Shown here: piece after piece, positions 41,101-53,767 of the stretch
Layout of the letters: each line of letters starts with the position of its first letter
Numbering within the stretch: the first letter of the stretch is position 1
Assembly: GCF_019578655.1 (NCBI RefSeq)
Contig: NC_063256.1
Location: 4,340,001-4,404,000, forward strand
DNA: 64,000 bases
Reading direction: 5' to 3'
Source: Ricinus communis
Lineage: Eukaryota; Streptophyta; Magnoliopsida; Malpighiales; Euphorbiaceae
Translations under genes and position numbers: made by a program
The notes under the pieces: model-generated
The model's input: the letters and a program-made list of their open reading frames with translations, nothing else
What the model was told of the DNA's origin: nothing
The model's database searches: none

Positions 41101-42066
41101 TAGAACAATTAGGGGAATAATATCACCCCATCACTATTTATAATTTTCATACAATAGATTTAACCCTATGATTAGTCTGTCTATCAGTTTATTTTAATGA
41201 TTTTAATATTTAACCATCTAGCTTAAGTGGTAAAAACTTTTTTATAACGGGCTGATTACCTCATATTATGTAATTTAGGGTGTGTTAGCCTTCTTTTCTT
41301 GAGTTACTCCCCCACTTTAAGTAATAAGTTTTAATGGTCTTATTCCTATTTAAAAATTTCTTAAGCATCAAATAAAGAAAGAGGAATAGTATATAGTATA
41401 AATAAATCTAATTTTAAACTTATCCTTTTTCCCCTTGAGGGTCATATGCAGAAGATATATCAGTAGGGGACTAAAAAAAACAAAAGTAACGAACTTTTGG
41501 CAAAAAAAGAGAAGACAAGCAAAGATGCTCATTTGTCCTTTAAAGAAAAAAACTAAAACTAACGAACTTTTGGCAAAAAGAAAAAGAAGAAGAAGCAAAG
41601 AACAGAGACATTATTTGCGGTAAGAATGGATATAGGGAGTCTGAATTCCGGAATTTTGGATTTTCAATCTCAACAATTTATCACTCGACGTAGACGTATG
41701 TTTTTAGCTATAATAAATAAATAATTTATAATTATTAATTTTAAAAAACTAAATATTAATATAAAACAGCCATACATATGGATGTGTTGCAGAATAAGGA
41801 TGCATCACTTGACGCTATAAAATTGTCTCAATTCTGCAAAATGGGAACAAACTCACATGCCAAAAGAAATTTGAAGAATGTGATGGTTTCGCATTTAAAC
41901 TACCTCTCATGGCTTGTTACATTGCTACGCCCATTGTCGGGTCAATTTTGTGATTTTTGACTTTACAGTGCCTGATACAGACAAAGCAACGCAACATGAG
42001 ATTGCGCAGACACCCACATGATCTAATATTTGAATTGCCTTCACTGTTCCTATTCCTACACGGCAG

Positions 42067-42069
<3 letters not shown>

Positions 42070-42099
<30 letters not shown>
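42070..42099. repeat. (CT)n microsatellite
   Basis: About fifteen CT dinucleotides followed by a T/C-rich tail. Confidence 0.9.
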
Positions 42100-42104
<5 letters not shown>

Positions 42105-42489
42105 CTTTTCTTTTTAAATTCTTATAGTTAATTTCTTCTTTTATCCTAGGTATCTTTTAAACGTTTATGGAGTTTTATCCTCCTTTTATGCCCATTCAAA
42201 GTTCCATTTAAAACTCAAATGTTTTATATTATTTTTCGAACCTTAATATATTCAAATTTCGATTGATATTTCTATCCCTTGTTCATTATTTTAAATTGAA
42301 GAATAGAACTGCTCTGAAATTGAGCAAAGCGATAAATTAAAATGATAGAGTAACACAGGAAATATGGAATCCTGGTAGTTAAAAGCTCGACAAACTAACC
42401 AATGTTTAGCCCCTCAGCGATGATCTTACATCATAATTCCATAAAAATGTGGTCTTAAGAGTATTAATTTTAATTTGTAATCAGTGCAG

Positions 42490-43800
42490 GTGATGTGTCT
42501 AAGTTAGTACTCACAAATGCACGAACCGTTCCTATAGTAACGGTAAGGTCACTACGAGGCCGATCTTTCAAGGAACTATGATACCACTTATTATAAAAAC
42601 TAATTATCAACACAAAATAATAAATGTAAATCTAAACACTCTAAACCAATATTTTTGAGAGAATAATATTCATAAAGTAAAGTAACCAAACAATAAATAA
42701 ATATACAATGCAAATGCAAATACTTATGACTTAAAACTATATGCTAAAGACAGTATTTAATCTAACCATTTACTTAATAATCTCTTTGTTTTACTTTAAG
42801 TCAAGATTCAATGAATGAGATGATGATGTGCATTTTTCTTTAGTTACTCAAACTAATGATGCAACTAAAGTTTCTTCGACCAATATAGATTGAACCAAAG
42901 TTGGCGTCTCTAATACATTCAACTCAAATATGTTCATAACAATTACTATTGTTAAATTAATATGATGGTTAACTAACAATGATAACTGAAACTAATAAAG
43001 ATATGAAGGTAAAGAAATCCTTAATTAAATAAATAAATAACAAGATTGATACAAAAGTAAAAAGGCTAAACTAAATACTTATGAAAACTAGTCCAACATA
43101 TTTAATCTAATGGTCATATGGTATTAAATAAAAAGATATAAAACAATAAAGTAAAAGTTCATTCTAGATCTAGAATTTCTTCAAGTAGGAAGATGATTGA
43201 TCCCCACTCTCCACTTCTTGAAATATTATTTAAATCTTAAAAAGAGCAATGAAAACTAAATTAAAGTATTTATGGAATAACTATAGAGAAAATAATGGTA
43301 GATAGATATAGAAATCAGATAGGAGAGAGCTCTCATCCTCCTAGAACTAGGTTTATAGAGATATATATAAAGAAGAATTCTCCTCTAAATAAATCTCCTT
43401 AGAGATAAGTATACCAATATAAGTCTATTTGATAAATAAAAATATATGTATCCTTATCTCTACCAAGTATTATCCCATAAATAACTCTTAATATAAATCC
43501 TAAAAATTATACAAAATGACTAAAATGTCTCTTGGGCCTTATAATTTTTTTGCCAGGCTTTGCAAATAGCAGTCTATGTATCTTAATCTTGGGTTTTGAC
43601 ATGAACATGTCTAATTAAACTTCTTTTTAAATATTTAGCTCCATATTTTTCTCTCTTAACTAATATTACCCGAAAATAGACAATTAAGCTTAAGAGAGGT
43701 AAAAACACATATTTTCACCATATTATATATGAAAATCATATTATTAAAACTCTAAAATACCTAAAGATTTATATATAATTTAGACTTATCAGTAGTTCTC
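42490..43800. repeat. Unclassified noncoding dispersed repeat
   Basis: A moderately complex block with no reading frame. Its head (about 42490-42590) contains CACGAACCG, AGTAACGGTAAGGTCAC and TACGAGGCCGATC. This resembles, from memory, repeat heads common in dicot genomes that read 'tgcacg...cgatcc.cagggaac'. Its tail (about 43650-43800) carries AGAGAGGTAAAAACACATA and ends near ACTTATCAGT. Together these suggest a large non-autonomous transposable element. The family is not identified. Confidence 0.35.
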
Positions 43801-45780
43801 TTAACAATCGACAATTAATCTTATTTATACTAGTACTATTTGATGCGGAAATAAGTGATTCATATTCTATTTTGACTGTAAATCTTACATAGCCACAAAA
43901 TAGCTAATAAATCTACTATAATACCGCTTTTACAATTTCCGGTTAAAAATACCACATTACTAAAAAATAATATTTTTGGTATTGGTTCGACTTAAATTTA
44001 AATATATTTGTGGATTCTAAACTTGGGCCATTACTTTCAACTCTTTATCACCAATTGAATTATTATTCACGATCAAGAATTCTAATTTATCATTAATTAA
44101 TTCATTCACAGTTGGTGTCAATAAATAAATCTCTTTATTTATAGTACTTAAAAAAGTGATTCAATTAATAAACTTAACATGACATATCGGTTAGAAAAAA
44201 TGAAAATTGGATATGGATGTTAACCTTGCAACTCTGAGTACTCTTTAAATTTCGCATTACTAAAATTCATTAATCTTTAACTTATTTTTCACATTAATGA
44301 AGTTTAATAAGATATACAAATAAAATTTCACACATATTTTTCTTCAAAACGCCAAACATAAAAATTAAATAAATCTCCACTGAATACTCTTTTATACTTT
44401 TATTTATGTCTTGGAGTCTAACTGAAGTATGAATTCATAACCTCAACCTTGCTGCACTGAAGATAAATAAAATAAAAATTAATGAATCATTAGGGATTTA
44501 TGTGAGAGAAACATGTATGTTAGGAGATTGCCAAGATTATGGGATATGGAAGCAGCGTTTTGTTGGAAGTCTCAAGTTGGTCAATAGGTCGGCAGGGAGC
44601 TGTCAAATGCCCATTCTTTGGTTTTGTTCTAATATTTTCCAACATTTTTCTTTTGGCTTTATTCATCCAATTGCATATCAAATTGGGTTTACATTTAAAG
44701 GGTCTTCCAGGATCAGTCTCTATGACCAATAGAACTTTCCACTCTACTTACATTTCACTCATTTAATGTTAATTTTCGTTGATGTTTCTTCTAATCTTAA
44801 GAAACTCTTCTATAGACTTATGATTAAGGTTATAAAAACTGAAATTACAAAGGCAATTTTTATTTTCTTTTTATTTCTACAGAAATTTGTTTTACAGAAT
44901 CTACAGCTTGCCTTATATAATGAATGCCTCCTTCATTAAGTTCGCACTTTACATCTAACAATCATGGTTTTGATGTTAATTGCGAAGAAATTCAAGATAA
45001 ATCTTGCACATGAAAAATGTAATTAAACTGCTTAATGGGGCAGTTTATTTATTTATTTCTGGCGCTGGAGCAACAGGCAATCAGAAAACGAGGGTGAACA
45101 TAGTTTGACATTTTCTTCCAAATTTATAATGATTAATTAATGTCGTTTCGAATGCCATATATGTTATGGGTCAAATATATTTATTAAGATATTGGAAGAA
45201 ACTAATAATTCAGTTGAATAAAGCCAAGATATATGTAACGGTTTTATATAATCCATACAAAAGAAAAATATATGATGAAATCTTGAAAGTGTTTGGTAGT
45301 TCGATGTTAGATTGAAGTCATGGTAGAATGAGGTGGTTAAAATCGTGATAAGATTTTTAATTAAATCATCAGTTTTTATATTGTTTTTGTTGGTGCCACT
45401 CTATCTTTTGTGTTTCTCCAGTTTTCTCTATTGGAGTTTTAATATGTAATCGTTCATTTCTTTCATTCACTATTACCATTTATAATCCGTCTATTTTCCT
45501 TTTCCAATCTCTAAAATTAAGTTTACTTTATAATTATTAAGTGTTCCAAAGTTTATGGAGTGATGCAGGAGGTTTGTGACTAATTAGCTTTAAGATTTTG
45601 TCAAATGATTTATTATTTAGTTTATGTTATTTTAAAATAAAAATATATTAAATTTAGAGAATTTTACGTCCAATTATAAATGTTTAATTTCTTTAAATAG
45701 GAAAAATAGTAATTTCAGAAAGTTTTATTATTATCATATTGAGATTTCTTAATATATATATATTTAAGTTGCCCTTCACA

Positions 45781-46214
45781 CTCACGTGCTTTGAGCACTT
45801 CTCGGTCCCTACATAAAATTACCAGAACTGGGTCACCATGCAACTCAACTTGCTCATAAAAAATCTCTTTATTACGCCACTGCCATATCATCCAAGTCGT
45901 GATGCCGAAGAGAGTGCTCTACTCAACATCCTGAAACTTCCCTAAGTTCTTTTGCAGATTTGAGCCAATCCATTTATGCGGATTCACCATGCGCAGCCAT
46001 AGAGGTTTAATGGTCTCACAATCCCTAAGAGCATGCATTATAGTTTTATCCGCTTTCTTGCATCTTGGACAGATGCTAACATCTTTCATATGCCTTCGTT
46101 TCCGCTACTCATTTGTTAACAGTCTATTATGCAACACAAGCCAAAGGAAGGAGCGAACCCTTTGAGGCCCTTGCCATTTCCAAACAATCTCCCACTCCCT
46201 GCTACGTTGGTCTC
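45781..46214 (-). pseudogene. Dead LINE fragment: zinc-binding end of a non-LTR reverse transcriptase
   Basis: The minus strand reads REWEIVWKWQGPQRVRSFLW, then CPRCKKADKTIMHALRDCET, then LWLRM and TTWMIWQWRNKEIF. This is the typical plant zf-RVT domain at the C-terminus of LINE reverse transcriptases: a W-x-P-x-x-x-x-x-FLWL stretch, CPxC at 46060-46071, then HALRDC. The frame carries in-frame stop codons at 46105-46107 and 45919-45921, and nothing of the polymerase domain is left. It is a 5'-truncated, inactive relic. Its upstream end abuts the Helitron-like repeat that starts near 46265. Confidence 0.8.
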
Positions 46215-46264
46215 AATTTTCCCCTTCATTGAGCATATATATTAATTTCTAAATCCTAATATTT

Positions 46265-47011
46265 TTTTTGATATATGTGCTTAATTTTTGACACATATAA
46301 TTTTGATATATATACTATTTTTGACACGAGAAATTTAAGTTTATGTGTAATTTTATAATTTTTTATATTAGTTTATTAATTAATAGTTACATTCCTAATT
46401 AAACACAAACTCTAATTCTACAAAATAGGATATTAATTATATTTATTATTATATTAATTAATAAATAATTTTCTATTATAATAATAATACTAATTCTATC
46501 CTAAAAAATAGTAGCACATTAATTATATTCTAATATTATATTAACTAATAAATAGTTTTTAATTAGATAAATATATTAAATCTATTATAAAAAATAGCAT
46601 ATTAATTATATTTTAATATTATATTAATTAATAAATTAATTCTATAATTATATAGTAATTCTAATATAGAAAATAACACCTTAAATTATATTTCTAATAC
46701 TATATCTAATAATAAATTAAAATTTTAATTATATAGTAAATTTTTAATTTTAAAAAATAGTAATATTAATTATATTGATATTTAACTTATAATATTAAAA
46801 TTAATTAATAAATAATATTTATATTATTATATTAATAAAATTTAAAAATTTTAAAATATTAAAGAAATTTTCATATAATTAGTTTGTTATTATTTTTTAA
46901 GATTTTATAAAATAATATTAAATGTTGAAAATTTAATTAGATTGTATTTATCAATTTAATTTTATAATTAAAATAATAATAACAGCCGTGCAACGCATGG
47001 TAAACGACTAA
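46265..47011 (+). mobile_element. Helitron-like non-autonomous element, copy 1
   Basis: The right end reads CCGTGCAACGCATGG (46986-47000), which can fold as a short hairpin with one G-T pair. It is followed 8 bases later by CTAA (47008-47011) and a T. A terminal hairpin followed by CTRR and insertion before T is the Helitron 3' signature. The body, with repeated phrases such as TTAATTATATTTTAATATTA, is shared with 60.14-60.81 kb. No Rep/helicase frame is present. The left end is not clear: a TC start preceded by A is not obvious. Confidence 0.5.
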
Positions 47012-48470
47012 TTAGTTTAAGAGCTGAGCATATAAATGGGACTACAACATTATAAGTAAAGGAGTGAATTAATTTTTTTTAGAGAAAAGCTTATTGATGA
47101 AAGCTGCTTTTTTTTTTTTTTATACTTTTTGTGAATTTGATCAAATCTTTACAATTCAATCCTAATTTAATAATTTCAATATAGTCTATCACAATTTGTG
47201 AAATTGACTAGTATCTTTACATATGTGGCAGCCAATCTATAATTTTTCTTTTTTCTTTTGTCAATCTATCTTTTTACCTTTGTTGACAAAATTGCAAGAG
47301 ATTGAAAAATTCTGAACAATATTACTAGGTATTATAAATATTTGAATTTTTTTAATATATATTAAGTGTCATTGCCATTGAAGTAGTGAAGAGAAAAAAA
47401 AAATTTAATTCGATATTCAAACACTTTGATTCGTCAAAAAACACCTATAAAATCGATATGTAACTTAGTGCTACCGAGTGAAATATTCTTTCCACAAAAT
47501 TATAATCTACTGCTCCGTCAACATGATTGATAATTGTTAGGAATAAATTTATTTACATGTATTTCTTAATGTTTGATATTTGTTTTTATTTTTTATATCA
47601 AAATATACTTGTTAATCATCATTTGAAGAATATTTATATTTTTTTCTATAAAAAAATCATGCGAGAAAGGGTAAAAGAAAAATTCATGAAAGAATTCAAG
47701 AGTAGTTGTTATATTGTCAAAGACACATGCTAATTAGTCCACAATTGGAGATGGAATTGCAATAAATTTATCAAATTAGGATAAATTCTTAAAAGAGGAA
47801 AAATGATTAAGCTATTTTAATGATTAGCCCCGAAGAAAATCAGTAGAGAGTTTGCTTTGATTTTTCAAATTTAAATATTCTATTTTAGAATTCATGAAAT
47901 TTAATGTTCTATTTTTTTGAGATATTTATTTACTAATCAATAGATTAATATAAAAATTTATTTTTCGTGAACGAGTGAATAGAAGTATCTATTGTTAAAA
48001 AAAAAAAAGTATTTGTTTATCTTTCTGCAAGTTCTATTTGTTTATTTATTTTATGGACTTTTGCCGAGTCATTTAATATGAGAACCTCATTCTTTAAGAA
48101 CAACATGTGAAGAAACAAGAAATTACCTATAGAAGTTTATAAACGTGATCACATTATGCAATTGAAATAATTGGAAGTACATAATTAGAAGATTCGAATA
48201 GTCAAATCTTCGAATGTCAATTGAGATTTGCTTGCAGGTTATGATCATTATTTGATGAAACTATAAACGAAGATTGTGTTATGGAAATTCATTCTCATAT
48301 AAAAATGATGAGATATATTATTCTCGGCTGATAAGATATAAATATTCATTAATTAGTTTAAAATATTTTATTGGAGAAATAGATACATGTTGTAAATAGG
48401 TGGGGAAATTTTAAATTACTTGGAGAAAATTTTCCAATCAAGAAAAAATATAACATTGGTCAAAACTCGA

Positions 48471-48630
48471 GGATGAGCTCTTTTCCACCTTGGAAAGAAT
48501 GATGTTGGAGCTTCCCCTTGACAAAATTTATTAATTTTAAAATTTTATCAAGGATGAGTTCTTCCCCACCTTGAGGAAAATGATGTTGGAGCCTGCTTGA
48601 CAAAATTTATTGATTTTTTTTAATGATTTT
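48471..48630 (+). repeat. Imperfect 81-bp tandem repeat, probable LTR-retrotransposon debris
   Basis: A block beginning GGATGAGCTCTTTTCCACC (48471) is repeated from 48552 as GGATGAGTTCTTCCCCACC, each followed by TGATGTTGGAGC and TTGACAAAATTTATT. Phrases of the type 'gatgagttct..ccacctt..gaaaatgatgttggagc' resemble, from memory, sequence after the end of the polyprotein in plant LTR elements. A short frame at 48736-48969 follows, but I do not recognise it. No integrase or reverse transcriptase remains. Confidence 0.35.
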
Positions 48631-49246
48631 AATTAGATATTTTCTGTTTTAGTTTAGGTTGATTGTTTATAAAAAAATTATTTTAGGAGTAGAATTCCTA
48701 AAATGATATTAGAGTAGAATCCCTCCAGTAAATGGGTGGTTCCTAAAAGAATAATGGTGAAGTTGATAGATAAGAATAGGTTGGTAAAAAACAATAGCAT
48801 GATAAGAGTGAAAAGTAATGACATTTGGAGATATGACATTTTGGTTCCAATTCCTTCTTGGTTGGATAGTTATGGACATATTTATATTAAAGAGGTTATA
48901 ATGATTTTAGCAGGAGGAAGAAGTATCTGCTTAGCTTGTTATTTCAATTTTATCTTACACTCTAATTAGATGATGAAGACGCTTCCAACCTAATTTGAAT
49001 ATTTTATTGTGTTTAGTGATAAAAGTTTCCTACCTTTTATTAAAAAAGAAAATAACTATTTATCTTAGGTTTTCTGATTTTTAACTATTTAATGTATGTA
49101 GCAGCATTAGCAAATACGCATAGAATATACATTTTTTTCCTTTAAATAAATATATTTATAAATTAATAAAATAGTACACAATAAATCGTATTAATTTAGA
49201 GAATTCTTATGGTAGAGAAATCATATAAAATGTTTTTCATACTCCT

Positions 49247-49320
49247 AGATTAGCTCAGATGGTCTTGACATAAGAAGTTGCCAGCATCCAATAATGCAAA
49301 AAGATAATTAAAGTTTGGAA
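49247..49320 (+). repeat. Possible SINE head (A-box-like)
   Basis: TAGCTCAGATGG (about 49253-49264) is an exact match to the Pol III A-box consensus and to the D-arm of plant tRNAs. No good B box follows at tRNA spacing, so this could be a decayed tRNA-derived SINE or chance. A similar lone A-box-like word, TAGCTTAAGTGG, lies at about 41220-41231. Confidence 0.25.
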
Positions 49321-51027
49321 GAGCCCAAGATCAATTTATTATATATCTCACATGCCCATAAAAGATTAATTAGTTAAGAACTTGTGGTGAGACAAACCCA
49401 TCAATATTGGTCGGGGCAAGAGGTTTAATTTGCTTAGTAATCCTATTTTCCTGATCATTCTTTTTCTTCATGTTATGAAACTAATGGACTAGTAACAATA
49501 GTTCTTTCTGCTACTCTCAATTATGTTTCAGGTTTTACAATCATAATAACAGATTTGATCTGTTTGTGACCTGAACTACGAGATTGTTCCTGTCATCCTT
49601 AGTTTTCATGTGATCCACGGTGGTAAAAAATCTCGTCCAGCTGTGCATCTTTATTCTAATGCAGATTTTATGCTCTTCGCGACAGTGATTACTTCTTAAT
49701 TTTAATGCAACAACACCCTCCTGAGCAAGTTTTTGTTTTATTTTCTTTTTTTAATTCATAAATGCCATCCAATACTCATTAAAAGTGGTACTAAAATTAC
49801 ACGAGCATAATATTTTTAAAAAAATTTAATGAAACATATAATTTTTTTTTTTATTTTTTTTTAAAAATTGTTTTCAAAATATAAACTTATACTATATATA
49901 ATTAAAATAAAATTAGATATATTTACAAATTTATATCTGAATCATTCTCTAACTTATTTTTAATACAAGAATGAGCAAACAAGTACATCTACAGCTCTTC
50001 TCTAACGTGTGCATTGCCTGTGAGTCATGAATGACCCAAGTAGATCTTCTCGAAAGCATCATTCTAATCCCAGCTAATGCAAGTTGTTGGTCGAATTTCC
50101 AGATCTATAAATATATAACATTGACTATTAATTAAGATCAGTACCAGCAATTAAAAAGAATCTAAATGTACGAAAAGATTCATCTCATCGATTCGACCCC
50201 AAAATAAAGGTATCATTATGATTGCAAGTTGGGGCAAGAAACAATTCCCACATGTATTCTAATAGGAAGAGAAGTATTCATTACATCATCATTGTCATTA
50301 TTATTTCTTGACTACTATTAAAGTTATGGGGTTTATCAATAAATCCAGGTTTCCAAACAGCTTCATCAGCTCAGCTTGCACTTTTTCTTTAAATTAAAAA
50401 AAAAATTGCACTTTAAGGTATATAATATATTAATTATTAGCAACTTCAAGTTCCCGAATATAAATCTGTCCACATATATTTCGAACTTTGGATCCCATTT
50501 GGTTGCATGATCTTACAGTTCTTGTCTTCTGACACTGCCCAAAGCATAGTGGAAGAAAAAGGGAAAAAAAAAATCTAGATAAACATATGATCAACCCAAC
50601 TGATCGGATCGACAAGGTCCTAGCTATCTTTACATGGAGATAGGAATTAATAATATATAAAAACATAGAGGTATTGTTATGACAAAAAATATAATATATA
50701 CAGTCGCGTATATAATATCTAGAGGAATATCAGACCCTCTCCTGTAATAATGCAGAACTCATCATCTGATCAATTTGGCTGTATCTTGATTATAATAAAT
50801 TTGGGAATTGGGTAGTCTCTGATTAAGGATTTCTTTTATTTTCTATTAAACAATTGTCTTCCAATTAATGCTGACAATTCATATATATACATATTGGTTA
50901 TATTGATCCTTTGAAAAGAATGAAGCAAAAATGACCATATCATGCAAGTTTTTTTGTGACAAAACAGCTAACAATAATTCTGTTTGAGCCGTCTTTGTAT
51001 TGAACGAAGCGTCTCGACACCATGTGG

Positions 51028-51123
51028 TATATATAAGCAGGCAAGGCAAGCAGGGCAAGCAACCTAGCTAGGCAGAACATGCATGGATGCAAAGAAATTT
51101 GAGTTTTTATAAGTTTGAATTCT
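51028..51123 (+). promoter_or_regulatory. Orphan core promoter and possible noncoding first exon
   Basis: TATATATAAG (51028-51037) fits a strong plant TATA box. It is followed by a compositionally distinct GCAGGCAAGG-type sequence where transcription would begin (about 51060). A consensus donor, CTG|GTAAGA, lies at about 51123-51129. No open frame of note follows. It may be the start of a noncoding RNA or the promoter of a lost gene. Confidence 0.35.
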
Positions 51124-51894
51124 GGTAAGAAACGAAAAGGAGGAGTGGCACTTGCACATGCAGTTCTTTTTTTTTATTTTTAGAATTTAGTTCGAAAGCT
51201 TTTTGAAAATGAGTTGCGTGGGATCTGGCTACTGCTAAACACAATACCACACTGGCATACAGTTGTTATTGACATACAGATACAAGCATGCGGGCACTGT
51301 AAATGGATGCCGATCAACAGATTGAACTGATAGCTGACTCTTTATTTTTCATTTTTTAAATTAATTTGAAGAAATGATAGATTTCTAACAAATGTATTTA
51401 TGATGACAAATAAATACGTTCAAATTTGAAACAATATAATATTCTTTCTATCTTTATATCACAAGTAACAAGAAAGTCACATAATATTCTTGTATTATAT
51501 TATAACATGATGATAATTAGATTAATTGAAGCATTAATTTTGGAGGGAATGAGTGATGAGGAGTACAGTTAAATATGACGATGTTAATATCCTTCTAAAT
51601 TATCACATAGGGACCACTTTCACCTGTTGACTAAAATTTTGGAGGATTGGTTTTTTAGTATATTTCTTAAGACCCGTTTATAACTTTGTTTTAATTGGAT
51701 TTTTCTATCCGGCACGAAAAATGGTGTTATGGTGACAGATTTGGATTCAGTTCAAGTTAGTATGGCTCTACCATCATTTTTAAGTGAAAGAAAGCTATAT
51801 GGTCAAGTCCAGCATAAATTACTATCAATGACCGTCCCTTCTCTTCCTCTAGCGTTAAATGAAAAGGAAAATTAATTTTAAAGTTTTTTAAAAA

Positions 51895-52192
51895 AATTAT
51901 ATTTATATAATAAAATCATTTTATAGTCATACATTTGAGTTTAAATAAATTTTATAAATATGAAGAGTTTATAATTTAATGGAGGTTTCAGTACTAAAAT
52001 ATTTTTTATGGACTTAATATTTAATTTTATAAATAAAATAATATAAATTAAAAATAAGATATGTTAATATCTTATTATATTATATGAATAAAATTGATGG
52101 GACAAAATAATATTACGTTAAGATAAAATATAACGTAACATATATATATTTTAAATTATATATAAATATTATAATATAGAAGAATATTTATT
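51895..52192 (+). repeat. Direct repeat, left copy
   Basis: Aligns with 52677-52940: both run through TTTTATAGTC, ACATTTGA, TTATAATTTAAT, AGTACTAAAAT, AATAAGATAT and GTTAATAT in the same order, with many point differences. The two copies flank about 480 bp that is less AT-rich. They could be the ends of a tiny LTR-type (TRIM-like) element or two insertions of one AT-rich repeat. Confidence 0.5.
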
Positions 52193-52676
52193 TATTTATT
52201 TTTATAACTTTCTTAAATTAAAATCGTAATTTTTTATTATTATATAAAAATTATTTATATATAAAATACCAGTGTAGAGATAATAACCGGATATTGTACG
52301 ATTTCTTTATAGATCCAGTAGAAGTCAGCAGGAATGCATAGAATCCGCAGGAAATCGAAGACTTAGAAGGAATTAATATATGGGCATGACTCGGAGACTC
52401 GTCCACAAGCTGATAGAGCAAGAGATATGATGAAATGGCCATGATCCACGACCATATCACACATTTGTTTATAATTTTTATCATTTTGCATGCTCATGAT
52501 CTTTCACTTCAGTTTCCTCTTCTTTTTTCTTTTTTTTTTTTTCTCTCTTTTCCAAATGAAGCATTGGAGTTTTATTAGTTATTTCTAGAGAGTTTCTTTA
52601 TTTTCAAGAGCATTATTTATATAATAAATATTTTAAACACTCTTTAAATAAAAAGAGTAATAAATAAAATTTTCTA

Positions 52677-52940
52677 TAAAATTATATATATTAAAATCTT
52701 TTTATAGTCGGACATTTGAAATCAAATAAAATTTATTATTATAAAAAGTTATAATTTAATAAAAATTTAAGTACTAAAATTTTATCTATATTTAATAATT
52801 AATTTTATTGATAAAATAATAAAAATTAGAAATAAGATATATGTTAATATTTTATTATATTAATAAAATAAAATTAAAATAAAATAATATATATATATTA
52901 AAATTATTTGTATAAATATTATTATATAAAAAAAATATTT
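52677..52940 (+). repeat. Direct repeat, right copy
   Basis: Partner of 51895-52192. The 77-codon ATG frame on the minus strand between the copies (52484-52251) has no recognised domain. I do not see clear TG...CA termini, a primer-binding site or target-site duplication, so the LTR reading is tentative. Confidence 0.5.
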
Positions 52941-53743
52941 TCTTAAAGCGGAACTTAGAAAATTTATAATTTATACAATATAAAATTTATTCATATTAAT
53001 AACTCGCTCAAATAGAGAGCGCAAATCTATTTATGACATTTTGAAATTATTTTCTTTTCTTTTTAATTTTTTTATTTAGACTTAGTATACACTATAATTA
53101 AAAAAAAGATATATATATATATATATATACTTTTTATACTTTTTTGATACAAAAAGAAAATGAAACAAAAAAACTCAACTAATGACCATTCGAGATCACG
53201 CAGCACCTATAATATAATTATATTAAAGTTAACATATATTTTATTATTTAAAACTAACAAATATTTATCGATAAATTATTAATTATCTTAAGTAAAAGTT
53301 ATATATATATATATATATATACACACGCTAGAAAAGGTCCAATTTTCAGTGCTAATTACGCGGACAAACTGACTAAAAAACCAGGAATCTCGCCGGAAAA
53401 AGTTGCAAAACATGTCAAAACTAATAAAATGTATATCACATTACCGACAATTTGTTTTATACTATGAACAAATTACATATTTAATTAAATAACTATTACT
53501 TTTATAGATTAAAACAAAACCTCGTTTTTTCCCATTATCCATCAAAATCTATGTCAAGCCTTAGACTATTCCGAGATAACGTAAGGTAAAAGAATGGGAG
53601 ATTGAGATTCTAATACCCAAAAAGGTGAGTTATTTTGTTTATTTCAGGTACTGTTTAATGCAAGACTAGTGTAGTAATAAAAACATTAGTCAAAGAAAGA
53701 CCAATCCCTTGAATCTGTTCTGCTGAATTGCAGCGACCACGGG

Positions 53744-53767
53744 ACGACACGTGCTATGCCATGTCGT
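53744..53767. promoter_or_regulatory. Inverted repeat holding a G-box, upstream of the PRE-like gene
   Basis: ACGACA (53744-53749) and TGTCGT (53762-53767) are inverted around a CACGTG G-box (53748-53753), about 1.2 kb before the PRE-like start codon. PRE genes in Arabidopsis are activated by BZR1 and repressed or modulated through light and gibberellin signalling, and BZR1 and PIF factors bind G-boxes. Action of this site on the gene is inference. Confidence 0.35.

Noticed and set aside
41218..41235. tRNA-like D-arm word TAGCTTAAGTGG as a tRNA gene
   Set aside because: There is no acceptor stem, no B box and no anticodon arm; it is at most a decayed SINE.
51040..51075. Resemblance of a GGCAAGCAGGGCAAGC stretch to miR164
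   Set aside because: Only about half of the positions match, and the likeness comes from a GCAAG simple repeat; no star strand was found.
52251..52484. 77-codon minus-strand ATG frame between the direct repeats
   Set aside because: It has no domain, lies in a probable mobile element and has no transcript signal.
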